From contig CM059585.1 of NCBI GenBank assembly GCA_030407085.1, positions 98,426,501 to 98,490,500 of the forward strand: a stretch of DNA of 64,000 nt, written 5' to 3'. Source of the stretch: Trichopria drosophilae. Taxonomy: Eukaryota > Arthropoda > Insecta > Hymenoptera > Diapriidae. The position numbers and the translations under genes are program-made. Of the stretch, positions 1 through 11,925 are shown one piece after another; within the stretch, counting starts at the first letter, position 1, and each line of letters starts with the position of its first letter. The notes beneath the pieces were generated by a model, which was given only the letters and a program-made list of their open reading frames with translations, was not told the origin of the DNA and did no database searches.

Positions 1-3000
1 TGTATTCTATCGATGTGTTATTGTCATTATAAAATATAAACTAAACAAAGTGAAAATAGTCTAAAGTTTTGCCCTTAAAAAACAATAATCTTCTTTCTCG
101 GAACAATTAAAAATGTGCACAATTAATTTTTTGTACAATTTTTAAATAAAAACAGAAATGTATCTCAATTTTATTATAGATTATTTCATAATATATTTTT
201 ACAAATAAAAAATAAATTAAAATAAATTTTGTGCACAATTTTGATTTAACAAATTCGAATTTTGTCACAAAACCATTCAAAATAAGTTTTATAATTGTTA
301 AACATATTTTTTTTTTGCGGGGCTTAATTCATTCATCTTTCTTAAAAATTGAGACATTTCGTCTGTAAGTATTATAAAATCTACAGACGACGGAACTCCG
401 ATAATTAAAAAATGTAACATAATTAACCGCCATTTTGGATCTTCAATATCAAAATAATGAAAATATTATATCGTATATTTTTATTACAAAAATTATGCAA
501 CTTTTACATATTTGTCGATTAATTAAAATTACTTTCTTTAGATAAAACTTTATAAAAATGGATTTGTCGATATTAATACCAATTTAGATTTTTTCGCAAA
601 TTTTAACCAAGTCATTATAAAAAGGGACCTAGAAAATAGTCGGCAAGTTTCTTGTTATTTTTTTTTCACCGAATTTGTACTATTTTAGGGCGTTAAGTTT
701 TAATTACATCAATTTTTAGGTTTAAAATGTCTCTTGTTTTGTTAGAAACTAATTAATAATAATAATAATAATTAAAATATTACTTTCGCGTCATAAGCGT
801 AAAAAATCTTACTTAAAGCCAACGTATTTGTTAAGTTTGTACATTTAAAATAACACTGGATTCAATTTAACCAAATTAATAACATTTTATAAAATTAATT
901 AATAAATTAGAAAATGCTAATTAGCAAATAAATCTATAAAGACATGAATAATTGTTACCAATAACTGTAGTGTCATTTTAATCGCGACATATCCACTTAA
1001 TTGCTATTTATAATAAATTTTTCTTTTACTATTGAGAAATTATGGGGAAAATATAATCCCTAGTGAGTGACAAGATTACTATTAAAAACCCGCTTTCAGC
1101 ATCTCTAAAAACTGGTTTTAACAACTTGAAAAGTGCTAAACAATAATTTATATAAAAGAAATGTTATTCTACGAGTACTGAGAAATTAATAGAACATGAG
1201 ATAATATCCGCAGTATCGAATATATAAAAAAACAAGTATTTTCAGAAAAACGTAGTACCGTTTTGCTGTATCCTAATTTATAATCCTTCCAACAACAGCT
1301 GAGTAACGTTAAAGAAAATAAAACTGAAAAAATGCAATCCCGTGAAAAATGCAGTGATGTAACCCCAGATAAGAATCGCGATAAGCCGAGTGTCGTTTCA
1401 AATTTTAAAAATCATTATTTTCTCAATATATCTATTGAAGGATATCTATTTACACGTCAATTAAAAAATTAAAGTTACTAAAATATTTCTGTATTTATTC
1501 AGTTTTTATTTGCATGTATTATTAGAAAAGAAAAATTCGAGAAGTAATAAATGAACAAAATTGTGCATCTTTTGTGACGTAACTTACTCAACCTGAATTA
1601 CGGATAAGTTAAATCTTTAATCCGTTGTATTACTTTACGATTATGATAGTTGTAAACAAATTTAAAATGAGATAATAGATGTTAGTAATCTGCACTCTTT
1701 GCTAATGAAATATTAATTATAGTTGTTGATTTAAAAAAATGAAGCATTAAAGGTATTCGTGAATACAAACAATTCAATTCACCTAATAAGTCTAATCAGC
1801 AATTATTGTCACAATCTCTAATTACATTATGGAATAATTTATCATCTGTATTAGTTATACTTTTAAACGCATAAATCACTCATTATCTAAGACTCAAACA
1901 AATGCGTGGGGACTATGTTTTAAACTTGAATGCAATATACAATAAAAATAAAGACCTTGGGGATATGATTGCAAATTATTGTTAAATATATGTAATTGAT
2001 AAGTGATAGCTTATTTCCAATAATTTATTGTAAATCATTGACAATTAATAAAAAAGAAGCATTTTTACTCCGTCTATATTTTTCTAGAAATTGCATTTAA
2101 TAAGCATAAACTAAAGATCAGTCATGGTGTAAGTAGATGTAATCTGCACGAGTGTAGATTTAACATAATGGAAAGTGTTCTTTGAAATTTGAATTCTTCC
2201 GCCAAAAATTCTTTGAAGGGAGATAATAATAAAATGCCGCATGTAAATACAAAATAGCTAAGAAAGTTATGGATTATAAAATCATTATATTTTAATATTT
2301 TAATTACTTTCATGAATGTTGTATTTTGAAACGATATTACCAAAAATAACAATATAATATTCTATAACAATAATTACAACAAAACATAAAATTAACATTT
2401 ATTGATATTTATCACAAACATATAAACATACAAAGAGTGGGGCAATATGCAAAGCCGACAGTCAAAAAACCGACAGACAAAAAAGCAACACTTCAAAAAT
2501 TTCTCTATTCGATTTTTTATTTTTTGATTTTTCTTTTTTCGATTGTCGTTTTTTTTACTGTCGGCTTTTTGATTTGTCGGTTTATCGACCCTATGCAAAT
2601 TATTCCATTCCCAAACCTTATTGTTGGATTTAAATGTATTAAAAAGTATATTTCAGAAATTGTTGTCAAATTAGTGTCATTCAAAATGAGTAATTACGGA
2701 GCAGTTATGTCATCAGGAAATGTCGGTTATGTCATAATTTAATACAGACGCGAAATGCAAAATTACTATAATAACATAATAATGAAATGTTTTATGGATG
2801 AAACTATACATACAAAAATACTATTAAAACTATTATATTAAACGAAAAAAAAATAAGATCACTTCGAATTGGAAAACGTCACAACCTAATTCGAAGTTCA
2901 TCGATTTAATACTTTCACGTGGATTTCCGAATATTTTTGAATTTGGAAAAATTCGTTTTACTGAATCGGATTTATTATATATATTTTTGTATTATTAAGA

Positions 3001-3590
3001 AAAAAGAAAAACAAATGTTACGGCCATGACAGGCATTTTTTACCGACACATATATTATTATTACTTAGTTCCGGTGGAATTGTTTACATTTTAGTTCATG
3101 TTTTCATATAAAAAACTGCTAGTTTTTCAAACAATGTTTTGAAAAAATTGAAATGAAAATGGTCCAGAAACCGAAATAAAATGTATTTAATTCATTTTAA
3201 TTCTTTTTCGTTTGTTGGGTAGAGGTTAGGTTATCCCCAATATAAAATAACAAAATATGATAATACTTCATTCTTATTGCTCAAGATACATTTGATGAAG
3301 TTGTCAAGAAAAAGCTTCAAAATAATGAGACAGAAAGTAATTATTTATTTAAATGAAACCACAATTTTTAAATATTTAATTTATTAATGTTCTCTAGTAA
3401 TATTCTGCAGAAATACAAGTATCAAGTATAAAAAAATGAATCTTCAAAACAAACTGGAAGTCACAAAATGATGGTCAAAATATAACATAAAAGCATACGG
3501 GCAAATCCACCGAGCCGTGCGATTTAAAGATAAAAATATAAACATTTTTAAATTACGAGCACCTAATTTTTTTTATATGTTAGTATTCAG
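1..3590. other. AT-rich stretch without a recognised gene
   Basis: Only short, low-complexity open stretches are present. A small T-rich inverted arrangement at 2437-2596 repeats a CCGACARWCAAAAA-like motif in both orientations. On the minus strand near 300-470 there is a 55-codon open stretch next to a GATCCAAAATGGCGG repeat motif; I do not call it a gene. Confidence 0.6.
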
Positions 3591-3748
3591 GAACAAAATT
3601 TGCTTTGCGTCAATCGGTTTTCATTACTGATGAAGGAATTGTAGTTAAGAGGATTCTAAAGTGCTCCGACGATAAGGTAGAGATTTTTACTAAAAACCGT
3701 AAATTAATAATGTCTGAATTGATTTTTCAAAATTCTGTCTTTGTAAAG
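3591..3748 (+). other. Candidate orphan exon
   Basis: A 158-nt stretch is bounded by TTAGTATTCAG| and AAG|GTAATTTTA and is open throughout, with a balanced composition (for example VFITDEGIVVKRILKCSDDK). It is less AT-rich than its surroundings. No flanking exons or family were recognised, so it may be a transposon remnant or chance. Confidence 0.2.
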
Positions 3749-4070
3749 GTAATTTTAACTACTATAGATGGTTCCCTACAAATTTTACCAAAGACATTAA
3801 GTGAAAATTGACCGAGAATTTTCTGAAATAAGTAAAAATGGTTTATTTTATACATAATTAGCATTACGTCACAATAATATTAATAACAATATGCATTTAA
3901 AATAATTGTTACTTTATAATTGTTAAACAATCTATGATTGTACTATTAAAAAAAAGTCATTCACGATTATAGGTGCACAAATAATTATTCTGGCGGCTTA
4001 AAGGATTGTTCTTTTTATGGGGTTATAAATTCCAGGTTTTAAATTTTTTCATGCGTTTTGGAAGATAAAA

Positions 4071-4245
4071 TATGGCCGACATATTGAGCTGAATTCGTTG
4101 CTTCTTATCCAATTTGCACGGGAATTTTATTTATGGGGGTTTTGCGGTCGCTGATCACGATTCTGATGAAAAACTTTATAAATGAAATTCTTTAACAAGC
4201 TGGATAAGAAACTACAAATTCAGAGGAAAATATCGGCCATATTGG
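4071..4245. repeat. Small imperfect palindrome with ATGGCCGA motif
   Basis: ATGGCCGACATATT...CTTCTTATCCA on the left pairs with TGGATAAGAA...AATATCGGCCATATT on the right. Between the arms lies GGTCGCTGATCACGATTCTGA, a variant of the motif found in many repeats of this window. Confidence 0.5.
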
Positions 4246-4394
4246 TGTTTTTTAAACTTGAACACATTTTTAAGTAATAATTTGTTTTTTTTTTATATCA
4301 CCATATAAAATGTTGATAAAAAATCTATCAATTTCATATGTTCAAAAATTGTTGGAGTCCAAATTTATATCATCTAGAGAGCTCTAAAAATGTG

Positions 4395-4725
4395 GCAAAA
4401 TCAAAATGAAAGGCGAAGATAATAGAATTTGTTTTTCTCTTGAACTAGAATTTGAGAATCAATTACATTTTTTAGATATTATAGTTATTAATAATAATGG
4501 GAAATTATTGACTGATTGGTACCATACAAAAACATGTTAAAGCATATATCATCATTTCTATTCAAAGCATCCTGTTTGTGAAAAAATTGGCACTGCTCAT
4601 AGTATCTTAGACAGAGCAAAACTGCCGTACAAAAATTAAAAAAAACACATGAGTGCAAAGCAGATGATTTCGAGCAATTAACGACAAAAACGGTATTCAC
4701 GAAGAACATTGTGATGGATTCCAAA
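4395..4725 (+). mobile_element. Penelope-like retroelement fragment (RT C-terminal part)
   Basis: Read with a few frame changes and stops, the strand encodes LEFENQLHFLDIIVINNNGK, LLTDWYHTKT, then YHHFYSKHPV and LDRAK. This order (FLD, G-K-x-x-T-x-WY, HP, RA) is what I recall from the region after the catalytic core of Penelope-like reverse transcriptases. The fragment is decayed and is cut by the Helentron-like insertion that begins at about 4730. Confidence 0.55.
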
Positions 4726-4729
4726 TTTA

Positions 4730-5846
4730 CTTCGACCCAGACTAAGTCTGGACGAAGTATTGAATTTGGTCACTTCGGGCAAAAAAATTACCCTATAGTT
4801 TTTCATCAAATGTCGACGTTTCAGACCCTAAGGAACCCAAATATCAACAATAAAAAAATTTGTGTCTGTGATCTTGTACGTACGTCCCGTTTTTTTGTCT
4901 CGCGATAACTCGCGAACAGATAAGCGTATTGACAAAAATTTTTTGTTAAAATACGCGTCTTGGCATAACTTAGATCTGATTAGATTTTGGGGCAGATCCA
5001 CCCGTCCATTACTACAAAAAATTAGCCCCAATTAAGTTTCTTCGTAGTTTTTTGCATTTATTTTGAAAAATACAAATTTTATTAAAAAATGTTTCAAACA
5101 AAAAAGATACAGCATGAAATTCGCTACAAAAAAGGTTATATGCATTTTCTTCCTAAAGTCAACGATAATGCCATAAAAACTGGTTTAAAATGCTTATGAC
5201 TATTGTCTGAAAAAGTATTGAATTTGGTCACCTCGGCAAAAAAATTACCCTATAGTTTTCCATAAAATTTCGTCGTTTCGACCCCCTACCCCCAGGGGTA
5301 GTCTTCGCCAGCCTCTCGGGCGCGAAGTTCTTTTACGCCCTTGATACGAAAATAACTATTTCGATATATCTAAAAGATGTCTTATAGTATCTAAAAGATA
5401 TCCGTCAGAGATCTTTTCGAGACTTTCAAGATATCTTTGACGAATGATATGTATATATATTGTATATATAAGATCATAATGATACAGACAGTAATTAGTA
5501 AAACACAGTAAACATGTAATATGCATCGAATAGTCTATTACAAGTGCTTGAAGTAAGTGTTTTGCAACTTTTATTTATTAATACTTCGGCTGGCCTGTTG
5601 TCGGGGTCGAAGTTTTGAAAATGCTCATTTTCAATTTTCATACATATAAGAAACACTATATTGTTGTAACATATCTATCGAAGCCACTTGCACCTAAATA
5701 TGATTGGACCCCCAAATATCAAATTAATTTTATAATATAATTGAAAGCTTTTAGTCAACAAACGAGTATTAAGGAATAGCCGACTCTCCACTGGGTCGAA
5801 GATTCTGAGCGAGCGAAGCGAGCGAGGCACCACGCCAACACTAGTT
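4730..5846. mobile_element. Helentron-associated (HINE/DINE-like) non-autonomous element, copy 1
   Basis: The 5' end CTTCGACCCAG (4730-4740) forms a hairpin with the following GTCTGGACGAAG. Its exact reverse complement, CTGGGTCGAAG, lies at 5791-5801, about 45 bp before the 3' end. The element ends GGCACCACGCCAACACTAG, followed by T. A terminal repeat at one end matched by a subterminal repeat at the other, a CTAG end and T-flanked insertion are features described for Helentron-type Helitrons. Copy 2 (46274-47446) defines the boundaries. It has no coding capacity beyond a short antisense open frame. Confidence 0.65.
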
Positions 5847-5849
5847 TAT

Positions 5850-6060
5850 CATTTGAAATTTGCTATGTTGGTATATTTTTTGCGCCCAAAATGAACTTAA
5901 CGGATATTATCGTTTAAAATATGCAAAAATTGAAACTAAAAAAACGGTAGTCCCTTGCGGTAACTTTCTTCGCAAATTCATTCCAACTCAAACCGATTAT
6001 ACGGGGGAAAACACGTTAGGCACTACCGATTTTTGTTTTTAGAAGGTTAATAAAAGAGCG
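5850..6060 (+). mobile_element. Possible continuation of the Penelope-like fragment
   Basis: Downstream of the Helentron-like insertion the strand reads TKKTVVPCGNFLRKFIPTQT. This loosely resembles the PCG-x(n)-YIGQT region that opens the GIY-YIG endonuclease of Penelope-like elements. The resemblance is weak. Confidence 0.3.
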
Positions 6061-6311
6061 ATTTTCAAGAAACTGTGATATTTTTAATGATATGTTCTTC
6101 TCTGATGTTTTCCTAAATCTCTTCTGGTTTTTTTTCTATTTATTTTTTTTATTATTTAACGGGCGGGATTGCCCTTTTCACCGTTTTTTTTTGCATATTG
6201 TATAATTGTAACATTTGCGAGAGCTGCAGATCTACTTAAGAGATGGCGCCATACTTCACATTTGTGTATGAAATGTAGGACTGCAGAAACCTAAACGAAG
6301 TACAGTCGCGG

Positions 6312-6722
6312 TCAGATAAACAATATTTTTGAAACGTAAACAAACAACATGGCTCGGCATACCAACAGTACCATACTAACAATAAGCAATTCTTCCGAAA
6401 TATATTTTTTAGACAATCTTTTTGTAATAAGTCTCAAAAGATGTGATTTAAGCGCTCCTAAAAAATTAATTGGGACTATAATGTCTTTAATGTCTAAATT
6501 AAGTAAATTTTGTTCGAATTCTTGTATAAAATTCTGATGTTTGTTAAAAAAAAGTGGTGAATAAAAAGTGGTAAAATGAGAAAATTTGTTATGAAAAACG
6601 TGTTTAGGAAGAAATTTATTTTTTTTACATCTGAGAAAGACAATTCTCCTCATAACTGATGCCGCAAGTTTGTTGTTTAAAATTTTCCATTCCTGAAGTA
6701 GCAAAGAGTCTCCTTTCCACAA
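6312..6722 (-). pseudogene. Retroelement-like open frame, possible Penelope-like N-terminal part
   Basis: A 136-codon minus-strand frame contains RRIVFLRCKKNKFLPKHVF followed by regularly spaced hydrophobic and basic residues. The FL-x(n)-C-x(n)-PK-hydrophobic pattern resembles the segment ahead of the reverse transcriptase in some Penelope-like elements. A diverged copy of the same DNA lies at 6843-7052, so this is repetitive. The identity is tentative. Confidence 0.35.
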
Positions 6723-6842
6723 TTAAGATAAATCCAATTATAAAAATTATTTTCTTCTTATACAGATGTAGTATTATATTAAAATAATTAAAGTTTTCTT
6801 CTTCTCTGATGTTTTCCTAAGTGAAAGATCTCTTCTGTTTTT

Positions 6843-7052
6843 TAGGCAGTCTTTTTGTAATGAGTCTCAAAAGAATTGCGCGCTCGTAAAAAGTAATTTG
6901 GTCTACAATGTCTTTAATTTTTAAATTAAGTGTAGATATTGTTTAAATTCTTGCATCGAATTCGGATGTTTGTGCAAAGAAAGCGACGAATAAAACTTGA
7001 TAAAATAAGAAAATTTGTTATGAAAAATGTGTTTAGGAAGGAATTGATTCTT
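6843..7052 (-). repeat. Diverged duplicate of 6408-6620
   Basis: The sequence from GGCAGTCTTTTTGTAATGAG to the GTGTTTAGGAAGGAATT region matches 6408-6620 with scattered changes, and flanks at about 6800 also match about 6095. It ends at the TTAA where the next element is inserted. Confidence 0.65.
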
Positions 7053-7056
7053 TTAA

Positions 7057-8177
7057 CCACTTTACTGGTAATGTATCATATGTGTACAAAAAAAGTGCCA
7101 CGACTGGTAATGTATCATATATGTACATTTTTACTAAATAACTTCCACAATTTTCAATGAAATTGCACGAAATTTGGCATGCTATAGTTTCTTAGATCGC
7201 TGAATACGAATCTGGGGTCACCGAATCAAAATTCAATATGGCGGTTCCAATATGGCGGGTACAAGCCATATGCTTTTGAAGCAAATTTTTTTCTGTGTCT
7301 GGAAAACGGCTGAAATTTGTTACTCGGGGGTGTTTGGGGTCGCTGATTACGAATCTGACCACAGATTTTCAAAATTCCAAATGGCTGATCTAATATGGCA
7401 GACGAATTTTTAAAAATTCGTCGGATTTGCTTGAAACTTGTCAGTTGGGGATTTTTGGGGTCGTTGATTACGAATCTGATCTCAGATTTTCAAAATTCAA
7501 AATGATATATCCGAGATGGCAAATAGAATGTGCGAAATGAATGTTGACCTTACCTTGGCGGACTCAATTTTGAATATTTCATAAAATGAAAAAATGATTT
7601 GGTTGACCTCCACCGTTAGCTGGTTAATTATAATGACCGTAGAGTGCACCACGAGGAGGTAGTGTGAGGATTTTGCACTCCATTTTTTGTTTCTTTTTTA
7701 TTTATTTTTTTTTTTATTTTTTGTATTTTAGTTGTTTTTTGTGGTTCCTTTTTGTATTTTTGATCCGCTATTTTGAATCTATAAACTAATGCACACTTCA
7801 AATTCATTTGATGTCATGTTCAGATAAGCATATTTCTTGTGAAAAGAGATGTTTCAATATTGTTTTATTTCATCCGCCAGATTGGATCCACCATTTTGAA
7901 TTTTTAAATTCTGAGATCATATTCGTATCCAGCGACCCCGGAAACCTCATATTTAACATTCTCATTGAAAATTGATAAAGAAAAATGTATACTTTAAAAA
8001 AATGTACGCACCATATGGGGGGGGTGAAGAGGTGGTGAAGGAGGACGTGAGTTTTTTTACGTTAAATGATATTTTTTTTATGAAATGGACCCATGTTTCA
8101 CAGTTTCTCGATATCTTAAAAACTGGCTCGTACCAGTTTTGGAAATTTTTATTTGAAAACGGCTACCAGTGAAGTGG
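7057..8177. mobile_element. piggyBac-like non-autonomous element with TTAA target duplication
   Basis: TTAA (7053-7056) is followed by CCACTTTACTGGTA; the far end reads TACCAGTGAAGTGG then TTAA (8178-8181). That gives a 14-bp terminal inverted repeat with one mismatch and a TTAA duplication, the piggyBac signature. The interior has a direct repeat of ACTGGTAATGTATCATAT at the left end and about four diverged units of the GTCGCTGATTACGAATCTG / ATGGCGG repeat. There is no transposase. Confidence 0.75.
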
Positions 8178-8181
8178 TTAA

Positions 8182-9272
8182 TGATAATTCGGCGCATTAC
8201 AAAATGTAAAAAATTTATATTTTTTCATTTTCTTGTTACATATAGGATGTGTAATGTGTACGTAGAGTAAAACAACTACTAGTGAATTATGTATAGAATT
8301 ATAAGGAAAATAAACATTTTTTAATATGGCGGTACGGACCAGATTCGGTGGTACTGACATTCAATGGATTAAGCACAGCAGCAACCGTTTATGTTCATTA
8401 ACAGAAAAGTAGACAGACATAAAAAAAATAATTTTAATTATTAATAACTATAAATATAAATAATAACCGTGTACTATTTTCCTAGATAACAAATGGACAA
8501 ACTAAGACAATTGAAATAATTGGTAAAATTATCATTTCAATTTAATTTTTAAATTTTTATTAAATAATACACAACAGTTACAGACAAATTGCTAATAATT
8601 TCATTAATTATCACAGTATTTTCCTGTATATATTCATCGTTATGATTCATAAAAATATGTATTCTTTATTTGATACGAAAAAACAAAGTAAATAACGTTG
8701 AAAATTAAATTACATAAATTTTAATGGAAGAAATAAAGATTTTAATAAATACTTAATTTATATCAATAAATAAAAATAAAAATATTTTTTGCATATATGT
8801 CAAACGATATTTTGTTATGCAATGCGCCTAAAATGCAAATGAAATCGTTAAAAATGACGTAAAATCAAATTTTATTACGGAGAGTAAAAAAAAATTGGAA
8901 AAAGTTTCACTATTTTAAAATAAACACACAATTTATACACTAAATTTCTGTATCAAACCAATGTACGTACAATATAGAATTGACTCATATGTATACTTTT
9001 CTCAAATCTTTACATACGAATTTCGTTTTATTGCATGAGGTTTTTTTGTTCCTTTTCTCTATATTTTTCTTCAGTTTCGCTATATCTCGTTACTTTTTTG
9101 TACCTGGAGGCATTTTGTAACAAAATTACTTCAATTTTACGGCAGTACTAACTTTGGCGGTATTAACAATTTATGTTTATGATTATTTTATACAATAATC
9201 AGTGCTCATAAGATATTTTCCGATTGCATTATGGAAGTTCTAAGTAACTCACATGTTTACATGACAGGAGCT
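8182..9272. other. AT-rich stretch, nothing recognised
   Basis: There are no convincing exons, and I see no repeat with clear ends. Confidence 0.5.
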
Positions 9273-10622
9273 TCACTCAAACAAAGGACCCCGCACAGAC
9301 CTTATGGAAATTGGCTTTCGGTGGATTCTCTTCAAACTGCAGGAAAATGTTGTTCATACCAAGCTGATCAAAAGTTCTCATGGCCATAACTTCCGTTAAA
9401 GCAGGATTTTGGCTCTATGAACTCTTAAAGGTCGGTAATTTGCGATGAAACGAATCATTTCTTATAGCATACAAATTATACATATTTCCTCATCAGCGTT
9501 TAAAATAGTATTGAAAAGGGTACTCAGAGGTGTTCGGGGTCTCTGATTACGAATTTGAGCTCAAAATGTGAAAATTCAAAATGGCGGAACCGACATGGGG
9601 GCCAAAAATAAGAAAAATTATTTATTTAATGAAAAAGGTCGACTTAACTAGAATGATCATATTCGCGAGCTTGCATCGGTCGTAAGGTGGCCATTTGTGA
9701 AATAAATCTAACCTTTGTAAAAATCGTTGGTTTACATGTGACTAAAGAACTGAAGTTGTAATGTGCATTACAGAAAATCACTTGATAGCCCATGAGGAGA
9801 TTTTATATTTAGTAACCACTTAAAATCATTATTCCCGAAATGTCAATGTCAGACATTCTTTCCATGAAAGTCCTAAATCTAGTAGGTTTTAATTTAAGGC
9901 AATTTTTGTAATAGAAATATTAAAATCAGATTGTGATACAGGATTGAATGATGAAAATGTACCTAGAAAGAATGAATAATTTAAAGAGTTTCTACATAAT
10001 GTGAAGGATAAGATCATTTTCAAAAAGAACAATTCTATAAAACAGAATCATCAAGAATTTTCACAATTACTTATTTATCATACAAATGTTAGAAAGTAAG
10101 AAAGTATCGGAGTTTCCACGATCATCTTATGATGATGCAAGCTCGCCAACATGATTATTCAAATTGATTCGGGATAAATAGTTAATCCACATGGGACGAA
10201 AGAGTATACTCTCTTAGTCCCGAAAACGTTCCCGAAAACCCCGATTGGTCACCTTTTTCATTAAATAAATACTTTTTCTTATTTTTGCCCCCCCCCCCCC
10301 GTGTGGGTTCCGCCATTTTGAATTTTCACATTTTGAGCTCAGATTCGTAATCAGAAACCCCGAACACCTCCGAGTACCCTTTTTCAATACTATTTTAATC
10401 GCTGGTGAGGAAATATGTATAATTTGTATGCTATAAGAAATGATTCGTTTCTTCGCAAATTACCGACCTTTAAGAGTCCATAGAGCCAAAATCATGCTTT
10501 AATGGAAGTCATGGTCATGAGAACTTTTGATCAGCTTGGTATGAACAACATTTTCCTGCAGTTTGAAGAGAATCCACCGAAAGCCAATTTCCATAAGGTC
10601 TGTGCGGGGTACTTTGAGCATT
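9273..10622. repeat. Long foldback repeat, about 1.35 kb
   Basis: The left arm begins CTCAAACAAAGGACCCCGCA at 9273 and the right arm ends with GGTCTGTGCGGGGTACTTTG. The arms match over about 370 bp, including AAACTGCAGGAAAATGTTGT on the left and its complement on the right. Both arms contain the GATTACGAATTTGAGCTC / CAAAATGGCGG motif. A C13 run lies at 10288-10300. The central 600 bp is unique and noncoding. Confidence 0.8.
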
Positions 10623-11047
10623 ACTTAAAAGTGGTACTGACCACAATTTTTTTTTTTGTAACCGATGCTTAAAATTTGGTGACGGTTTATGTCTTGAAAA
10701 CGTTCAGTAATTGCTTGGATCTATGCTCATTTATTGCAGTTAACTTTTCATTGTACATCGACGTTTTATGAAATAGTCACACAAATATAATGCAAATATT
10801 GAAAAACTTGCAGATTCACATAATTATGCTTAAAACCGTAGACAAAATTCAAGTCTTTCTGTCCCTGGTAGAAATCTGTCCATTTTTTTGTTAAATTATC
10901 CATTTTTCCTACACCTTTAAACGGGAAAGACAGAAACTGGCCAAAAACTGGACTCATTTTCTACTATAAGGAAAAATGGAATAATATGTACTTGAAAGAA
11001 TATTCTCATGTAACTATAACTAGTTACATGACTACTATTTGGTAGAC

Positions 11048-11909
11048 CTTCGGATGAGCAGCCATTCGAAATCGAAAAAACGACAAGGTACACTTGATTT
11101 ATTTCTGCCTCCTGAAAACGAATAAAATAATATAAATTGGCGCTCGGCCGTATCTTGGCCGCTACCTTGAAAACATAGCCAAAAATTGTTTTTTTTTTTC
11201 AGTTTTTTGCATTTATTTGGAAAAGTAAAAATCGGATAAAAAAAATGTTTCTAACAAAAGTTGTAGATCGTAAGATTCTGTACATAAAAGGTCCTATGCA
11301 TTTTTTTCGTAATTGCAAAAGGAAGCTCGTAAAATAGGAACAAATATGACTAGTTGTATTCATTACCACCCCTACCCATGCATCATTTTCTGCACGCGCG
11401 CACACATACTCACTCTTGCAAGCACTTCCTAAGCTCACGCATTAAATTTTGAAGAGGAGGATATACTAAATTGTGAATTTCCAGAATATCCTCCTGTTTA
11501 AAATTTAATGCGTGAGCCAAGTAAGTGCTTGCGTGCTGGGGGGCTTTACCCCCAGCCTTCCTTTTTCTACTAGCCTAACCTACAACCATGCAGATACAGA
11601 TAAGCTGAATAGCGTTTGCGGACTTTTGTTTCGGATTGCGAAAAAATGTATAGAACCTCTTTTGTACAGAATTTTTCCGACCTACAACTTTTGTTTGAAA
11701 CATTATTTCATCCGATTTTTACTTTTTGAAATAAATGCAAAAAACTGAAAAAAACTCGCATTTTTTAGCTGTTTTTTTAAGATAGCGGTCAAGATACGGC
11801 CGAGCGCCAATTTCTATTGTCATATTCGTTTTCAGGAGCAAAATATACATCAAATGTACCTTGTCGATTTTTCGATTTCGAATGGGCTGCTCATCCGAAG
11901 GTGTACCTT
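11048..11909. repeat. Near-complete palindrome, about 0.86 kb
   Basis: The ends are GGTAGACCTTCGGATGAGCA and its inverted partner (TGCTCATCCGAAGGTGTACC). The centre lies near 11475, around CTCACGCATTAAATTTTGAA and its complement. The right arm keeps several short open frames that mirror the left, so the apparent frames are products of the palindrome. Confidence 0.8.
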
Positions 11910-11925
11910 GAATTTTTTTATACAA

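Noticed and set aside
300..470. 55-codon minus-strand open stretch (GVPSSVDFIILTDEMSQFLR)
   Set aside because: Part overlaps a GATCCAAAATGGCGG repeat motif, no splice partner was seen, and chance openness of this length is expected in 64 kb.
11199..11925. Mirror-image small open frames with similar peptide sequence
   Set aside because: They lie on the two arms of one palindrome; similarity follows from the inverted repeat.
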